A stretch of DNA of 64,000 nucleotides. It comes from Candidatus Tepidifontimicrobium thermophilum. Lineage in GTDB: Bacteria; Sysuimicrobiota; Sysuimicrobiia; Sysuimicrobiales; Sysuimicrobiaceae. A program made the translations under genes and the position numbers. The notes under the pieces are model-generated. The model worked only from the letters and a program-made list of their open reading frames with translations, was not told the DNA's origin and searched no databases. Below, piece by piece: positions 1 to 10,315 of this stretch. The first letter of the stretch is position 1; every line of letters starts with the position of its first letter. The DNA is taken from NCBI GenBank assembly GCA_031296405.1, contig JAVKKH010000005.1, forward strand, positions 71,678 to 135,677, written 5' to 3'.

Positions 1-971
1 AGGTTGGGGAGCACGGAGGTGTACAGGCTACCCGGGCCCAGGAGGATGAGGTCCGCGTGGGCGATGGCTTCCAACACTTCCCGGAGCGGCCGGGCGTTGG
101 GGGGTTTCAGATACACCCGGCGGATGGCCTTGCGGGCCGCCGGGATCGCCGACTCCCCCTCCGCGTGGCTGCCGTCCAGGAACTCCGCGCACAGGACGAT
201 GTTGTCGGTGGTGGCGGGGAGCACCTGGCCCCGGATGGCCAGGACCCGGCTGGCCAGCCGGACCGCGGACACGAGGTCGCCGGCCACCCCCGTCATGCTG
301 GCGAGGAACAGGTTGCCGAAGGAGTGCCCCTGCAAGTCCCCTCGGTCGAACCGGTACTCGAACAGCCGCGTCATGAGGGGCTCCGCTTCCGCCAGGGCCA
401 CCAGGCAGTCGTTGATGTCGCCCGGTGGGAGCACCCCCAGCTCGCGGCGCAGTCGGCCGGAGCTGCCGCCGTCGTCGAACACCGTGACCACCGCGGTCAC
501 AGAGACCCCGTACCGCTTGAGCCCCCGCAGCAGGGTAGACAGGCCCGTGCCGCCGCCCACCGCCACGATCCGCGGGCCCCTCCCCAGAGCCCGCCGCTGC
601 ACCATGAGCTCCGCCAGCCGGTGGTCCCCCCGCGGTAGGAACACCGTAGCCACCGACCGCACGGTAGCGCGCACGCCCAGGAACACGCAGTACAGGCCCC
701 CCACCACCAGCCCCGCCCCGGTGACCAGCAACCCCCAGGTCTCGCCGCCGGAGATCCACGAGCTCAACCACACGACCCCGTACAGGACCCGGAGGATCCC
801 CACCGACACCACGTCCGCCAGCAGCACGGCTCCCAGGGCCACCCAGAACACCCCCAGGAACACCAGGGCCACGTAACGCTTCACCCGGATCCCGGGTACC
901 AGCCACTTAGCGAACTGACGGACACGGCGCAGGACGCGTTCTGCGAGACGGGCGCCCAACACGGGACTCAC
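1..971 (-). CDS. yvcK: YvcK/CofD-like gluconeogenesis factor (partial, C-terminus off the window)
   Basis: The visible 323 residues start with three predicted membrane segments (about residues 33-53, 55-72 and 78-98). A CofD-like core follows, with the nucleotide-binding motif VAVGGGTGLSTLLRGL near residue 135 and DDGGSSGRLR near 165. Family members bind UDP-sugars and are needed for growth on gluconeogenic carbon and for cell-envelope homeostasis. The membrane-anchored form is known in several non-model phyla; Bacillus YvcK is soluble. The GTG start is chosen because it overlaps the rapZ stop in a GTGA, and RapZ and YvcK are classical neighbours. The reading frame is open to the window edge, so the C-terminus (and possibly whiA beyond it) is not seen. 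Confidence 0.93.
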   Translation of the reverse strand, partial: MSPVLGARLAERVLRRVRQFAKWLVPGIRVKRYVALVFLGVFWVALGAVLLADVVSVGILRVLYGVVWLSSWISGGETWGLLVTGAGLVVGGLYCVFLGVRATVRSVATVFLPRGDHRLAELMVQRRALGRGPRIVAVGGGTGLSTLLRGLKRYGVSVTAVVTVFDDGGSSGRLRRELGVLPPGDINDCLVALAEAEPLMTRLFEYRFDRGDLQGHSFGNLFLASMTGVAGDLVSAVRLASRVLAIRGQVLPATTDNIVLCAEFLDGSHAEGESAIPAARKAIRRVYLKPPNARPLREVLEAIAHADLILLGPGSLYTSVLPN

Positions 972-1891
972 TCCCGGTGCAGGTCGCGGTGACGCGCCCG
1001 GACTTCGTAGCCCCGCTCCCGCAGCACCCGCACCAGCTCCTCGGCCACCGCCACGGACCGGTGCCGCCCTCCCGTGCAACCCACCGCCACCGTCACGTCC
1101 GTCTTTCCCTCCCGCTCGAACTCGGGGAGCAGGAACGAGACCAGATCCACCATCCTGCACCAGAAGGCCTGCCCCTGCGGGGAGTCCAGCACGTAGGAAC
1201 GTACCTCGGGATCCAGCCCGGATCGGTCCCGAAGGGAGTCCACGTAGTGGGGGTTGGGCAGAAACCGCGTGTCGAACACCAGGTCGGCATCCAGGGGCAA
1301 GCCGTGCTTGTACCCGAAGGACACCACCGTCACCGCCAGCCCCACACCCGTTCCGGGCCCGAAGGCGGCCCGCAGCTCCGATCGTAGCTGCGCGGGGGTC
1401 ATGTCGCTGGTGTCCAGGACACGGTGGGCCCGCTCCCGCACCGGCTCCAGGCGCCGCCGCTCCTCGCGGATGCCTTCCAGGACGGAGCCCGTGGCGGCCA
1501 GGGGGTGCTTGCGCCGGGTCTCCTTGAACCGCCGGACGAGGACCTCGTCAGAAGCGTCCAGGAACAGGATGCGGTAGCGCAGGCCCAGGGCGTCCAGGTG
1601 CTGCAGCGCCTCGCTGAGGGCTTCGAAGAACTCGCCACTGCGGATGTCCACTACCGCCGCGGCCCGCGGAACCCTGCCCCGCGCGTGCAACAGCAGTTCC
1701 GCGAACCTCGGGAGCAGGGCCGGAGGGAGGTTGTCCACGCAGAAGAACCCCAGGTCCTCCAGGACGTGGGCCGCCTGGGACTTGCCGGCCCCCGAAAGGC
1801 CCGTGACCAGGACGAAGTGAACTCGCCCGAACTCGTCCGGCCGGGCGGCCAAGGCTTCCCCTTCCCGCAAGGTCCTGCTGGCCGACACCAC
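968..1891 (-). CDS. rapZ: RapZ family nucleotide-binding protein (YvcJ-like)
   Basis: 307 aa with an N-terminal P-loop GLSGAGKS (about residues 31-38), the conserved FFCVDNLPP segment just after it, and the C-terminal signature GCTGGRHRSV near residue 275. Enterobacterial RapZ is an RNase adaptor and GlcN6P sensor; Bacillus YvcJ is a nucleotide-binding protein with NTPase activity. Which role applies here cannot be read from sequence. The gene is co-directional with yvcK and overlaps it. The N-terminus is about 20 residues longer than usual. The GTG at 1891 follows GGGAGGA almost without spacing, so a somewhat later start is possible. Confidence 0.92.
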   Translation of the reverse strand: MVSASRTLREGEALAARPDEFGRVHFVLVTGLSGAGKSQAAHVLEDLGFFCVDNLPPALLPRFAELLLHARGRVPRAAAVVDIRSGEFFEALSEALQHLDALGLRYRILFLDASDEVLVRRFKETRRKHPLAATGSVLEGIREERRRLEPVRERAHRVLDTSDMTPAQLRSELRAAFGPGTGVGLAVTVVSFGYKHGLPLDADLVFDTRFLPNPHYVDSLRDRSGLDPEVRSYVLDSPQGQAFWCRMVDLVSFLLPEFEREGKTDVTVAVGCTGGRHRSVAVAEELVRVLRERGYEVRARHRDLHRE

Positions 1892-1948
1892 TCCTCCCGC
1901 AGCCTGCAGGCCCAGGGTACCGCCGGCCGCGGCAGCGGTCCAGCTCCG

Positions 1949-2287
1949 TCAGACGGCCACCAGCCTGGACAGGGCCACGCTGGCCAGGCTCACCAGGACC
2001 GCCAGCACGAACAGACTTGCGAAGCCACCGTGGGGGATCCCCAGCCACCAGGCTACCAGGTAGAGCAGGAACGTATTGACCACCAGGGTGAACAGCCCCA
2101 GGGTCAGCAGGTTAAGGGGCAGGGTCAGGAGCAGGATGACGGGCCGCACGACCGCGTTGACCACGCCCAGGGCGAGGCCGGCGAGCAGGAGCGTCCGCGG
2201 ACTGCGCACCTGCAGCGCCTGGGGGTACAACGCGGTGGCCAGCCACAGAGCCGCCGCGGTCACCCCTAGCCGTGCCAAGAAGGCCAC
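1949..2287 (-). CDS. Small integral membrane protein, phage-holin family 4 (Phage_holin_4_2/YvlD-like)
   Basis: 112 aa with four hydrophobic segments. The VVNAVVRPVILLLTLPLN stretch is typical of the Phage_holin_4_2 (YvlD) family, which despite its name is a chromosomal membrane protein of unknown function. It starts with GTG four bases after the sucD stop, so it is probably co-transcribed with the TCA genes. Its presence there looks fortuitous rather than functional. No lysis genes are nearby, so a phage origin is not supported. Confidence 0.8.
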   Translation of the reverse strand: MAFLARLGVTAAALWLATALYPQALQVRSPRTLLLAGLALGVVNAVVRPVILLLTLPLNLLTLGLFTLVVNTFLLYLVAWWLGIPHGGFASLFVLAVLVSLASVALSRLVAV

Positions 2288-2291
2288 GGTC

Positions 2292-3164
2292 CTAGCGACC
2301 CAGCGCCCGGGCCACCAGTTCGGGGACCTGGGTCGGCAGCTCTGCCACGGCCACGCCGACCTGCTGGAGCGCTTCGACTTTAGCCTGTGCGGTGCCCTCC
2401 GTCCCCGAGATCACCGCGCCCGCGTGACCCATACGCTTGCCCGGCGGCGCGGTGCGCCCGGCCACGTACGCCACCACAGGCTTGCGGACGTGCTCCCGGA
2501 TGTAACGGGCCGCCTCCTCCTCTGCCGCTCCGCCGATCTCGCCCACCAGCACGATGGCCTCCGTCTCGCCGTCCCGCTCGAACAGCTCCAGCAGCTCCAC
2601 GAAGCTCATGCCGACGATGGGGTCCCCGCCCATGCCCACAGCGGTGGACTGCCCGATGCCGGCCCGGCTGAGCCCTGCCACGATCTCGTACGTGAGGGTG
2701 CCGGAGCGGGACAAAAGGCCCACAGGCCCGCGTCGGAACAGGTGGGAGGGCATGATACCGATCTTGCACCGCTCCGGGGCGGTGATGCCCGGACAGTTGG
2801 GGCCGATCAGGTGGACCCCCCGCCGGCGGGCGAAGTCCACGATGGCGATGGCGTCGTGGACGGGGATGTGCTCGGTGATCACCACCACGGGGTCCAGCCC
2901 CGCCGCGATGGCCTCCAGGGCCGCGTCTTTGGCGAACCGGGCGGGGACGAAGACGCACGAGGCGTTGGCGTCCGTTTCCTCTACCGCCTCCTCCACGGTG
3001 TCGAACACCGGCACGCCGTGGACCTGCGTCCCGCCCTTGCCGGGCGTGACCCCCGCCACCACCCGGGTTCCGAACTCCAGCATGCGGGCGGTGTGGAACT
3101 CTCCCTGGTAGCCGGTGATCCCCTGCACCAGGACGCGGGTGTGCTCGCCGACCAGGATCGCCAT
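2292..3164 (-). CDS. sucD: Succinyl-CoA synthetase (succinate-CoA ligase), alpha subunit
   Basis: 290 aa. It interconverts succinyl-CoA and succinate with NDP phosphorylation, together with SucC encoded just upstream. The N-terminal CoA-binding Rossmann domain has [12 protein letters not shown] (about residues 11-22). The C-terminal ligase domain has GHAGAVISG, whose His is the phospho-accepting residue in the family. The ATG at 3164 aligns with the usual N-terminus ([15 protein letters not shown]); an upstream in-frame start would add 18 non-homologous residues and run into the end of the HIT gene. It is separated from sucC only by the broken HIT gene, an unusual insertion in a sucCD pair. 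Confidence 0.96.
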   Translation of the reverse strand: MAILVGEHTRVLVQGITGYQGEFHTARMLEFGTRVVAGVTPGKGGTQVHGVPVFDTVEEAVEETDANASCVFVPARFAKDAALEAIAAGLDPVVVITEHIPVHDAIAIVDFARRRGVHLIGPNCPGITAPERCKIGIMPSHLFRRGPVGLLSRSGTLTYEIVAGLSRAGIGQSTAVGMGGDPIVGMSFVELLELFERDGETEAIVLVGEIGGAAEEEAARYIREHVRKPVVAYVAGRTAPPGKRMGHAGAVISGTEGTAQAKVEALQQVGVAVAELPTQVPELVARALGR

Positions 3165-3177
3165 CGTGTCCTCCCAC

Positions 3178-3594
3178 TCACTCCTGTCCGGACTGCAGGT
3201 GCGCCCGGAGATAGTCACCCACCGTCCGGATGCGATCCGCTTGCCCCGGCACCAGTTCCCAGTTCAGCCCCCGGCCGTCCCCTTCCCACCTGGGCACCAG
3301 GTGCAGGTGGAAGCGTGGGACCGACCGGAAGGCGGCGCGGCCGTTGGCCTGCAGCACGTTCAGACCGTCCGGTTTCAACGCCTCCCGGATCGCCCGCGCC
3401 ACCCCCTGGGCGGCCCGCACCGCTGCAGCCAAGTCCTCCGGGTCGGCCTCCCACAGGGTGTCCACGTGGGCCTTTGTGAGCACTAGGGTGTCCGCCATTC
3501 AGAGGGTGGATGTCCATGAGGGCCAGCACCCGGTCGTCCTCGTAGACCTTCGTGGCAGGCAGCACGCCCGGATCTTGCAGAACACGTAGTCCAC
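3178..3594 (-). pseudogene. HIT-family nucleotide hydrolase gene, interrupted by two frame changes
   Basis: Three pieces of one HIT (histidine triad) protein lie in order but in two frames. GTG at 3594 opens VDYVFCKIR. LPATKVYEDDRVLALMDIHP then continues in a different frame (about 3565-3500). From about 3498 the first frame resumes with TLVLTKAHVDTLW to the stop at 3178. Start and stop share a frame, but a TGA falls between them. Losing one G from a G4 tract near 3567 and one AC from an ACAC near 3500 would explain both changes; the restored protein is about 139 aa, normal for HIT. The triad reads RFHLH: the first His is Arg while the presumed nucleophilic His is kept. It is either a pseudogene or a victim of assembly error. 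Confidence 0.8.
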
Positions 3595-3609
3595 CGGAGT
3601 CCCGCCCCC

Positions 3610-4716
3610 CTAGTGCCCTCGCGCTAGGGCCACCGCCCGCCGGGCGGCCTCCTCCGGGTCCGTGAAGGCGAAGATCCCTGCCTGCTCGAGGATCCGCCGA
3701 CCCTCCTCCTCGTTGGTCCCCGTGAGGCGGATGCTAGTGGGCACCGGCGGGGGCGCGGACGCGATGGCCCTGGCCACGTCGTCACACCGCGTGATGCCGC
3801 CGAAGATGTTGATGAACAGCGCCCGGACGCCCGGCTTGCGCAGGACGATGTCCAGAGCCCGACGCATGGCCTCCGTAGAGGCGCCTCCCCCCACGTCGAG
3901 GAAGTTGGCCGGACGGCCGCCGAAGTGCGCCACCATGTCCAGCGTGGACATGACGAGGCCCGCGCCGTTGCCGATGATGGCGATGTCGCCATCCAGCTCC
4001 ACGTACGAGAGGTCGTACTCGCGCGCCATCCGTTCCAGCTCGGTGGTCTCCTCGTCCGCGGGCAGGTCCGGCTGCCGGGGACGGGCGTTGTCGTCCACCA
4101 CCAGCTTCGCGTCCACCGCCAGCCACCGGCCCTCGCACAGAGCCAGGGGGTTGATCTCCGCCAGTTCCGCGTCCCGCTCGCACGCGAGCCGGTACAGGTT
4201 GCAGCTGACCTCCGCGAACTGCCCGAGCACGGGGCCCGAAAGGCCAAGCCGACGGGCCACCCACCGGCCGTGGAAGGGGTGGAAACCCAGGGCGGGATCC
4301 ACGGCGAGTTTGACGATGCGCTCCGGTGTCCGCCGCGCCACCTCCTCGATGTCCACACCGCCCTCCGCAGACGCCACCAGAGTCAGGCGCCGGCTGGATC
4401 GGTCCACCACGAAAGCCAGGTAGTACTCCCGGTCGATCCGGGCCGCCTCTACCACCAGCAGCCGCCGTACGCGCTCCCCGCGGATCTCCATCCCCAGGAT
4501 TCGGGCAGCCTTCTCGCGGGCCTCCTCCGGAGTGGCCGCCAGCTGGACGCCCCCAGCCTTGCCGCGCCCGCCCACCAGCACCTGCGCCTTCAACACCACC
4601 GGGTAGCGCAGGTCCAGGGTGAGGACATCCTCCGCCCGATCCACCACCACGCCCCGCTGGACCGGGATGCCGTAGGCGGCGAACAGCTCCTTGGCCTGGT
4701 ACTCGTGCAGCCGCAT
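3610..4716 (-). CDS. sucC: Succinyl-CoA synthetase (succinate-CoA ligase), beta subunit
   Basis: 368 aa. The N-terminal ATP-grasp domain begins MRLHEYQAKELFAAYGIPV and includes KAQVLVGGRGKAGGV (about residues 44-58). The C-terminal flavodoxin-like ligase domain has FLDVGGGAS and INIFGGITRCDDVA. It supplies nucleotide and succinate binding for the SucCD complex in the cytoplasm. It lies four bases downstream of mdh and upstream of the HIT and sucD genes, all on the minus strand, consistent with one icd-mdh-sucC-sucD transcript. Confidence 0.96.
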   Translation of the reverse strand: MRLHEYQAKELFAAYGIPVQRGVVVDRAEDVLTLDLRYPVVLKAQVLVGGRGKAGGVQLAATPEEAREKAARILGMEIRGERVRRLLVVEAARIDREYYLAFVVDRSSRRLTLVASAEGGVDIEEVARRTPERIVKLAVDPALGFHPFHGRWVARRLGLSGPVLGQFAEVSCNLYRLACERDAELAEINPLALCEGRWLAVDAKLVVDDNARPRQPDLPADEETTELERMAREYDLSYVELDGDIAIIGNGAGLVMSTLDMVAHFGGRPANFLDVGGGASTEAMRRALDIVLRKPGVRALFINIFGGITRCDDVARAIASAPPPVPTSIRLTGTNEEEGRRILEQAGIFAFTDPEEAARRAVALARGH

Positions 4717-4719
4717 GGG

Positions 4720-5655
4720 CTAGAGGGGGAGGGCAGCCAGCAGCTCTCGGACGGCGGCGACCGAGGCCCGGAAGGCCCGCTCCTCCTCCTCCGACAGGGG
4801 CACCTCCAGAATGCGCTCCACGCCGCGGGACCCCAGGACCACGGGGACGCCCACGCACACGTCCCGCTCGCCGTACTCGCCGTCCAGGTACACACAGCAC
4901 GGGATCACCCGCTTCAGGTCCAGCAGGACCGCCTCGGTCATGGCGCACAGGGCGGCGCCGGGGGCGGTGAAGGCGCTGGCCTTCATGAGCTCCGTGATCT
5001 CCGCGCCCGCCCGGCGGGTGCGTGCCACCACCGCCTGCAGGCGGTCGGGCGGCAGCAGACGGCTGACCGGGACCCCCCGCACATTCGCGGAGGACGCCAG
5101 GGGAACCATGTCCTTGTCCGTGTGGGCGCCGATCACCATGGCCTGCACGTCCTGCAGGGACACCCCCAGCTCCAGGGCGAGGAAGGTGCGGAACCGGGTG
5201 CTGTCCAGGGCCCCGCTGAGGCCGAACAGCCGCTCGCGGGGTAGGCCCGAGACCCGGTGGGCCAGGTAGGTCATGGCGTCCAGGGGGTTGGTGACCACGA
5301 TGAACACCGCACCGGGGGACCGGGGCACCACCTGCTCCATGACGCTGCGCACGATCCCGGCGTTGGTGCCCACCAGCTCCTCGCGGGTCATGCCCGGCTT
5401 CCGCGGGACCCCTGCCGTGACGATGACCACGTCCGAGCCCTCGGTGTCCCCATAGTCGTTCGTCCCCATCACCCGAACGTCGAACCCGGCGATGGGACCG
5501 GCCTGCTGCAGATCCAGGGCCTTGCCCTGTGGAAGCCCCTCGACGATGTCCACCAGCACCACGTCGCCCAGCTGGCGGGAGGCGATCCAGTGAGCGGCGG
5601 CCGTGCCCACGGTGCCCGCGCCCACGATGGTGATCTTCGCGCGACCCCTCGGCAT
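4720..5655 (-). CDS. mdh: Malate dehydrogenase, LDH-like type
   Basis: 311 aa; oxidises malate to oxaloacetate with NAD. The Rossmann motif is VGAGTVGTAAAH (about residues 11-22). The active-site loop GVPRKPGMTR carries the Arg that selects malate over lactate. VTNPLDAMTYLA binds substrate, and GAHTDKDMVPL carries the catalytic His. The LDH-like class is common in Bacillota, Chloroflexota and related phyla. It sits 19 bases after icd and 3 bases before sucC, inside the TCA operon. Confidence 0.95.
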   Translation of the reverse strand: MPRGRAKITIVGAGTVGTAAAHWIASRQLGDVVLVDIVEGLPQGKALDLQQAGPIAGFDVRVMGTNDYGDTEGSDVVIVTAGVPRKPGMTREELVGTNAGIVRSVMEQVVPRSPGAVFIVVTNPLDAMTYLAHRVSGLPRERLFGLSGALDSTRFRTFLALELGVSLQDVQAMVIGAHTDKDMVPLASSANVRGVPVSRLLPPDRLQAVVARTRRAGAEITELMKASAFTAPGAALCAMTEAVLLDLKRVIPCCVYLDGEYGERDVCVGVPVVLGSRGVERILEVPLSEEEERAFRASVAAVRELLAALPL

Positions 5656-5674
5656 CCCGAGCCTCCTCTCGCGT

Positions 5675-6922
5675 CTAGCCCATGCGCTCGATGACCGCGG
5701 TGGCGAACTCGCTGGTCCGCACCTCCCGGGCGCCGTCCATCAGGCGCGCCAGGTCGTAGGTGACGATCTTCTCCCGGAAGCACGCCTCCATGCCCCGGAT
5801 GACCCGCTGGGCCGCCTCGTCCCACCCCAGGTACTCCAGCATCATCACGCCAGACAGGGTGAGGGAGCTGGGGTTCACCTTGTCCAGGTTGGCGTATTTG
5901 GGCGCCGTGCCGTGGGTGGCCTCGAACACCGCGTGGAAGTCCCCCACGTTGGCGCCCGGAGCCATCCCGATACCGCCCACCTGTGCGGCCAAAGCGTCGG
6001 AGAGGTAGTCCCCATTCAGGTTGCCCGTGGCGATCACGTCGATGTCCTGGGGACGGGTGAGCACGTGCTGGAAGGTCACATCCGCGATGTAGTCCTGGAT
6101 CAGGAGCTTGCCCGTCGGGACCTTGCCCCCGTACTTCTCCTGTACCTCGTCCCAGGTGACCGTGACGTCGCCGAACTCCTCCCGGGCCACCTGGTAGCCC
6201 CACTCCCGGAAGGCCCCCTCCGTGTACTTCATGATGTTCCCCTTGTGCACCAGGGTGACGTTCCGCCGCTTGCGATCCAGGGCGTACCGGATGGCCTTCC
6301 GCACCAGGCGCTTGGTGCCGAACTCACTCATGGGCTTGATCCCGATCCCTGAGTCCGGTCGCAGCTCCACCCCGAACTCACTGCGCAGCCACTCGATCAC
6401 GCGCTTGGCCTCGGGGGATCCCGCAGGCCACTCGATCCCTTTGTAGATGTCCTCCGTGTTCTCCCGGAACACCACCATGTCCACCTTCTCCGGGTGGCGA
6501 ACGGGGGACGGGACCCCCTCGAACCACCGGATCGGCCGGATGCACGCGTACAGGTCCAAAAGCTGCCGCAGGGCCACGTTCAGGGACCGGAACCCCCCGC
6601 CCACCGGAGTGGTCAGGGGGCCCTTGATGCCCACGTGGAAGTGCTCAAACGCCCGCAGGGTGTCGGCCGGCAGCCAGTCCCCGAACTCGCGGTTGGCCTT
6701 CTCCCCCGCGTACACCTCGAACCACACGATCCGCCGCTTGCCCCCGTAGGCGGCCTGGACCGCCGCGTCCAGGATCCGCCGGGTGGCCCTCCAGATGTCC
6801 GGACCGGTGCCGTCGCCCTCGATGAAAGGAATGATGGGGTCGTCCGGGACCAGCAACCGGCCGTCCTTTACCTCGATCCGGTGCCCTTCCTTGGGGACGG
6901 AAAGCCTCTCCAGGGTCAGCAT
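5675..6922 (-). CDS. icd: Isocitrate dehydrogenase (probably NADP-dependent)
   Basis: 415 aa, the usual length of the Escherichia coli-type enzyme. It decarboxylates isocitrate to 2-oxoglutarate. [14 protein letters not shown] (about residues 30-43) opens the family fold. RSLNVALRQ holds the Ser/Asn isocitrate-binding pair, CIRPIRW the substrate Arg residues, and [10 protein letters not shown] the coenzyme loop. The Lys and Tyr usually marking NADP preference were not individually checked. The ATG at 6922 has AGAGGAGCGG upstream; the frame is open further upstream but that part has no homology. It is first in the TCA operon and has its own promoter at 7000-7028. Confidence 0.95.
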   Translation of the reverse strand: MLTLERLSVPKEGHRIEVKDGRLLVPDDPIIPFIEGDGTGPDIWRATRRILDAAVQAAYGGKRRIVWFEVYAGEKANREFGDWLPADTLRAFEHFHVGIKGPLTTPVGGGFRSLNVALRQLLDLYACIRPIRWFEGVPSPVRHPEKVDMVVFRENTEDIYKGIEWPAGSPEAKRVIEWLRSEFGVELRPDSGIGIKPMSEFGTKRLVRKAIRYALDRKRRNVTLVHKGNIMKYTEGAFREWGYQVAREEFGDVTVTWDEVQEKYGGKVPTGKLLIQDYIADVTFQHVLTRPQDIDVIATGNLNGDYLSDALAAQVGGIGMAPGANVGDFHAVFEATHGTAPKYANLDKVNPSSLTLSGVMMLEYLGWDEAAQRVIRGMEACFREKIVTYDLARLMDGAREVRTSEFATAVIERMG

Positions 6923-6999
6923 CGTGCCGCTCCTCTGAACGTGGTCGGGGTTGGGTTTTCGAAGGACCCGCTCGACAGGACCCAGGCGAGCCCACCCCA

Positions 7000-7028
7000 A
7001 GTGTACCCCGAAACCCCGGGACGGCCAA
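7000..7028 (-). promoter_or_regulatory. Sigma70-type promoter of the icd-mdh-sucCD operon
   Basis: On the minus strand, TTGGCC (7023-7028) is followed after 17 bases by TACACT (7000-7005). The start of transcription would be near 6993, giving a leader of about 70 bases before the icd ATG at 6922. Its -35 box lies six bases from the -35 box of the divergent sdh promoter. Read from sequence; not proven. Confidence 0.55.
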
Positions 7029-7034
7029 CTCACC

Positions 7035-7063
7035 TTTACAGGGCCCCCCCGAACGTGTATGGT
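7035..7063 (+). promoter_or_regulatory. Sigma70-type promoter of the gntR-sdhCDAB operon
   Basis: TTTACA (7035-7040), 17 bases, TATGGT (7058-7063). Transcription would start near 7070, inside the dyad at 7068-7080, giving a short leader to the gntR ATG at 7099. The back-to-back arrangement with the icd promoter makes joint control likely. Confidence 0.55.
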
Positions 7064-7067
7064 GAGG

Positions 7068-7080
7068 GTGGTCAGGCCAC
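7068..7080. promoter_or_regulatory. Candidate GntR/FadR-type operator (GTGG-N5-CCAC)
   Basis: A 4+4 base inverted repeat, GTGGTCAGGCCAC, sits across the predicted start site of the sdh promoter, just upstream of the GntR gene. FadR-subfamily operators are short dyads with TGGT/ACCA-like arms, so autorepression by the product of the next gene is a reasonable reading. The arms are short, so chance occurrence is possible. Confidence 0.4.
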
Positions 7081-7098
7081 TAGGCCATCGGGCCGCCC

Positions 7099-7797
7099 AT
7101 GGCGCACCCATCTATCTTTCAACCTGTCCGGCCCCGGCGGATCTACGAGGACATCGTCCGCCAGATCCAGGGCCTGATCGCTGAGCGCCAGCTGCAGCCC
7201 GGAGATCGCCTGCCCTCCGAGCGGGAGCTGGCGGAGCTGCTGAGCGTGAGCCGCGCCTCGGTCCGGGAGGCCCTGCGGGTGCTCAGCGCCATGGGGCTCG
7301 TGGAAGTGCGCTCCGGCGACGGCACCTTCGTCCGGCAGGCTTCCGCCCCCGTGGACCCTGCGGTGTGGGGCCTGCTGCGGGAACGGGAGTTCCTCCTCGA
7401 CCTGCTGGAAGCCCGCCGGCTGGTCGAGGAGGAGGTGGTCGCACTGGCCGTCCACCGGGCCACCCAGGACGACATCGACCAGATGCAGGACCTGCTCAAC
7501 CGCCGGGAACGGGAGCTGGCCGCGGGCAAGCACGACCTGGAGACTGACCTCCAGTTCCACCAGCTGGTGGCCGAGGCCACCCGCAACCCCGTCCTCGTCT
7601 CCCTGGTGCGGTCCCTGTGCGAGATGTGGCTGCGCAGCCGCGAGGCCACGGGGCGGGCTCCCACGAGTCCCCACAAGGCCCAGGAGTTCCACCAGGCCAT
7701 CGTGGAGGCCATCCGCATGCGCAACGAACCCCTGGCCCGCGGTGTTTTGCACCGACACATGGAGGACATGCGGGAGGACGTGGAGCGATCCACCTGA
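7099..7797 (+). CDS. GntR-family transcriptional regulator, FadR subfamily
   Basis: 232 aa. The N-terminal winged helix-turn-helix (about residues 10-78) has the GntR signature [20 protein letters not shown] and [15 protein letters not shown]. The all-helical FCD ligand domain spans about residues 95-225. FCD members bind small carboxylates or acyl-CoA and usually act as repressors. Lying first in the sdhCDAB unit and divergent from icd-mdh-sucCD, it most likely senses a TCA-cycle acid or related organic acid; the ligand is not readable from sequence. Confidence 0.92.
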   Translation: MAHPSIFQPVRPRRIYEDIVRQIQGLIAERQLQPGDRLPSERELAELLSVSRASVREALRVLSAMGLVEVRSGDGTFVRQASAPVDPAVWGLLREREFLLDLLEARRLVEEEVVALAVHRATQDDIDQMQDLLNRRERELAAGKHDLETDLQFHQLVAEATRNPVLVSLVRSLCEMWLRSREATGRAPTSPHKAQEFHQAIVEAIRMRNEPLARGVLHRHMEDMREDVERST

Positions 7798-7813
7798 GCG
7801 ACGAGGAGGTACC

Positions 7814-8167
7814 ATGTACCGAGGCGGGCCCGGAATGCTGGCGTGGGTGTTGCACCGCATCACCGGCGTGGCGGTGCTGGTGTTCCTGCTGCTGCACATC
7901 GTGGAGACCAGTATGCTCCTGTACGGGCCGCAGGCGTACGACCACGCCCTGGCCCTGTACAAGCAGCCGTGGTTCAAGCCCCTGGAGTTCCTCCTGGTCG
8001 CCGCGGTGGTGTACCATGCGGGCAACGGCCTCGTGGTCCTGGTCTTGGACCTGTTCCCCCGTGCCACCCGCTGGTACCGGACCCTGTTCTGGGTGGGCGC
8101 GGCGGCGTACGTGGTGGTCATGGTGCCCGTGGCGGTGATCATGCTGCGGCCCCTGTTCGCCCCCTAA
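7814..8167 (+). CDS. sdhC: Succinate dehydrogenase cytochrome b556 subunit
   Basis: 117 aa with three membrane helices. LAWVLHRITGVAVLVFLLLH contains the HRxTG motif and the His (about residue 33) expected to bind haem b. It anchors SdhAB to the membrane and takes part in quinone reduction. The ATG at 7814 is chosen for the GAGGAGGT ribosome site three bases upstream; an in-frame upstream start would overlap gntR. It is 16 bases after gntR and the first structural gene of the complex. Confidence 0.9.
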   Translation: MYRGGPGMLAWVLHRITGVAVLVFLLLHIVETSMLLYGPQAYDHALALYKQPWFKPLEFLLVAAVVYHAGNGLVVLVLDLFPRATRWYRTLFWVGAAAYVVVMVPVAVIMLRPLFAP

Positions 8168-8183
8168 GGAGGGAGGGAGGACG

Positions 8184-8567
8184 GTGCAGGCGACGCGCGT
8201 ACGGCCCAACGGATGGGAGTGGCTGTCCTGGCTGTACATGCGGGTGTCCGCGGTGTTGCTGCTGGGACTTGTGCTGGGCCACCTGTACATCATGCACGTC
8301 ATCAACAGCACCGACACCATCGACTTTGCCTTCGTCGCACAGCGGTTCGCGACGCCCTTCTGGCGCGTCTACGACCTGCTCATCCTGGTCCTGGCCCTCT
8401 CCCACGGCCTGAACGGGCTGCGCGGGATCGTGAACGACTACACGCGGCCGGGCGGCGGGTGGCGCCTGGTGTGGAACGTGGGGCTGTGGACTGTGGGCCT
8501 CGTGTTCACCCTCCTGGGCGCCCTGGTGCTGTTCTCCTTCGACCCCTCCGCCTTCGCCCGGCGCTGA
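8184..8567 (+). CDS. sdhD: Succinate dehydrogenase hydrophobic membrane anchor subunit
   Basis: 127 aa, three membrane helices. [20 protein letters not shown] and the [17 protein letters not shown] segment match SdhD; the His of LSHG is the usual second haem ligand. The GTG start at 8184 follows a GGAGGGAGGGAGG purine tract. Two separate anchor genes next to SdhA/B indicate the ordinary four-subunit enzyme rather than the single-anchor type. Confidence 0.9.
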   Translation: MQATRVRPNGWEWLSWLYMRVSAVLLLGLVLGHLYIMHVINSTDTIDFAFVAQRFATPFWRVYDLLILVLALSHGLNGLRGIVNDYTRPGGGWRLVWNVGLWTVGLVFTLLGALVLFSFDPSAFARR

Positions 8568-8580
8568 GAGGAGCGGGACC

Positions 8581-10305
<1,725 letters not shown>

Positions 10306-10315
10306 GGAGGAACCC

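Noticed and set aside
1949-2287. Holin family name as evidence of a prophage.
   Set aside because: The YvlD/Phage_holin_4_2 family is chromosomal and no other phage gene is present.
3178-3594. Programmed ribosomal frameshifting in the HIT gene.
   Set aside because: Two separate shifts would be needed, with no slippery heptamer or pseudoknot seen; sequence error or decay is simpler.
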